Of a stretch of DNA of 64,000 nt, positions 62,255 to 64,000 are shown piece by piece. The notes under the pieces were generated by a model, which saw nothing but the letters and a program-made list of their open reading frames with translations, had not been told where the DNA came from and made no database searches. Source of the stretch: Eumeta japonica (Eukaryota; Arthropoda; Insecta; Lepidoptera; Psychidae); the NCBI GenBank assembly GCA_005406025.1, contig BGZK01001394.1:62001-126000 (forward strand), written 5' to 3'. Each line of letters begins with the position of its first letter. The first letter of the stretch is position 1. A program made the translations under genes and the position numbers.

Positions 62255-63720
62255 CACAAAGGTCTAGTGTGCTCTTTTTAGGTGTCCGTACGCGCGAATG
62301 AAAAAAAATTAAATCCTTATATGATCATGTCTGTCCATTTGTCGCAGTTGATTTACTTTGAATCTACTGCATCGACTAAGATGACGTTTGACACATAGAT
62401 GTATGTCTGTGGTCCAAACACGGACGTGTAACGTAAATAAATGAATTTTTAACATGATGATCCCTTTTGAAGGAAAAATTATAAAATTCGGAAAATGTAT
62501 GAAAGCGCTCCCTGTGAAGGTCTTGAATATGCATACTTTTTTTTGTAATATTAGTGTAAATAATTTCAATGTTATTTAAAAAAATTGATAATAACTGACC
62601 ATTCCCTCCTTATTACAGAAACCACTGCGCCCGACTTTTTGAGAAAAAAAAAGAAAAATGTAGTTCTTTGTTTATAAGTTACAGGAAAACCTATAAGAAG
62701 TCTATGGTTTTCTCCATTTCGGTTGGATTCAATGTGTAACATAAACTGACACTTGCTGAACACATAAGTGCACACTTAGTGCCTAACTTTTTTTTGCCTT
62801 GTCGAAAAGGCAGTAATGTGTACAAACGTCAAACTTGGCGCGAGGAGAGTGCAAGCTTAAGGAAAACAATAAATAAAGGTTGGCCAAGTGTGAATAGGGT
62901 TCGTGATAAGAATTCGCAAATGAATGAGTGAAAATAATTTAATTTAAGCATTTAACACATAGATATCGTGTTGTAGTACGCAGCCTTAGGTACAATAGAG
63001 AGACTCGCACTTGGCTGGGTTTTTTTTATTATGTTTCAGAAGGAATCCAAAGCAGAACAGATTAAGCGAAAACTAGTACACCGATATTTAGAAACACGGA
63101 AACGTCGTGTATGCGATTAAAAGTACATATTCTTTCATTTTTTTTAATATTAAAAAAAGTTAACGGTACGCAAAACAATTACATAAATTATATGCTTAAA
63201 TTTCGGACAGTTTTGGGAGAAAATGAACCGTAAATATTATCCCGAAATATCTGAAGCGCAATTAACACAAAGAACAGACTACCCGGCGCTCATGTGAGTT
63301 TGAAGAACTTAAGAGCGTCGCAATCAGAAATACATTACGCCCTCGTTAGCGTCCCCCCTCCCCGTTCCGCCCCCTCCTGCTGCGTCTAGATAGCCCGCAT
63401 CCTAGGTAAATGTCTCTGCAAGGTAAATTGGTGTCTACTTAAATTGTAACTTACATTTAAATCCAATTAATCGTTGCCGTAATGCGAATTAATGCTCTTT
63501 TGGTCACGGATATCGACACTTAATCCCTTGACTAGGTCACTTAAATTATAAGAGGCGACATTATTGTCAAATTAATTTTTTTGAATAAACGGTATTAATA
63601 GAAAAGCTTTTAGTTAGTACCTGGTTCGGGCTTTGCTCGGCGTCCTACGGGTTTGTCGATGGAATATAACAAATTTCAGCGGGAAAAGGTGCTGATGATT
63701 GCGGTTTCCAACGATAAATA
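62255..63720. other. Intergenic, no gene seen
   Basis: AT-rich with a short C-rich patch at 63350-63400. No coding region, RNA gene or mobile element was recognised. Confidence 0.35.
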
Positions 63721-63722
63721 GA

Positions 63723-63980
63723 GGGGTTGCCAAATTCGTCTAAGTGTTTTATCTAAATAATGCCACCCGTGGTTCATATCATGCTTCCATTTGTTGGTGC
63801 GTGTGTGTGTCACGACGATCTCGCAAGCGGGTTTAACGATTTGGATTTAGATGAAATTCGTGAAATTTCGAGATAATCACAATGTTGGTATGTTATTGGC
63901 TCTCAACAACAAATGGAATCATGATATGAACAACAGGTGGCGCTATTTAAATAAAACACTTAGACAAATCTGGCAATCCC
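63723..63980. mobile_element. Short DNA transposon (MITE) with 74-bp terminal inverted repeats
   Basis: 63723-63796 and 63907-63980 are inverted copies of each other over 74 bases with about nine mismatches. The ends read GGGGTTGCCAAATT and (complement of the right end) GGGATTGCCAGATT. The 110-base centre holds a GTGTGTGTGT run and no coding frame. Total length is 258 bp. A target-site duplication could not be fixed by eye. Confidence 0.8.
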
Positions 63981-64000
63981 ATCGATTCCACACTCAATTT

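Noticed and set aside
1..64000. CRISPR arrays, operons, bacterial promoters or ribosome binding sites
   Set aside because: Spliced genes, AATAAA signals and insect transposons show eukaryotic nuclear DNA. No regularly spaced identical repeats were seen.

Overview
The window looks like nuclear DNA of a lepidopteran insect (moth or butterfly). It is AT-rich with short GC-rich patches. The genes are small, intron-split and well spaced. They lie among worn transposons typical of Lepidoptera: mariner copies, an R1-clade LINE, tRNA-derived SINE-like units, and a dispersed repeat ending near 'GCTCGTTTGCCCC'. Nothing indicates a bacterial, organellar or viral origin. The order-level assignment rests on repeat style and gene structure and was not checked by a search.

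Three genes are well supported. (1) At 1047-3184 (+), a four-exon gene encodes Rrp46/EXOSC5, a subunit of the RNA exosome ring. (2) At 21995-25304 (+), a three-exon gene encodes a divergent PDSS2-like protein. (3) At 33498-36922 (-), a two-exon gene encodes a conventional PDSS2, the non-catalytic partner in the polyprenyl-diphosphate synthase that makes the ubiquinone side chain. The two PDSS2-type genes converge tail to tail, about 8.2 kb apart, and share their first intron position exactly. The + copy has one extra intron and a much more diverged sequence. This duplicated pair is the most interesting biology seen here.

Region by region: 1-3.3 kb holds Rrp46. 3.3-22 kb is mostly non-coding, with one dispersed-repeat copy, a degenerate tandem ladder at 6.7-7.5 kb, a dead mariner at 9.8-10.6 kb and a GC-rich block near 11.7-12.1 kb. 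22-25.3 kb is the divergent PDSS2-like gene. 25.3-33.5 kb holds a near-perfect hairpin, an unrecognised two-exon coding fragment (27.8-28.6 kb) and the 3' part of an R1-type LINE directly abutting it. 33.5-36.9 kb is PDSS2. 37-64 kb is a gene-poor stretch with CpG-rich islands, palindromic MITE-like elements, a second dead mariner, more dispersed-repeat copies and one possible unassigned exon at about 59.4 kb.

Rrp46 (RNA turnover) and PDSS2 (ubiquinone synthesis) have no evident functional link; their proximity looks incidental. The GC-rich islands in the 38-64 kb desert would fit regulatory DNA of a large neighbouring gene, but that is inference only.
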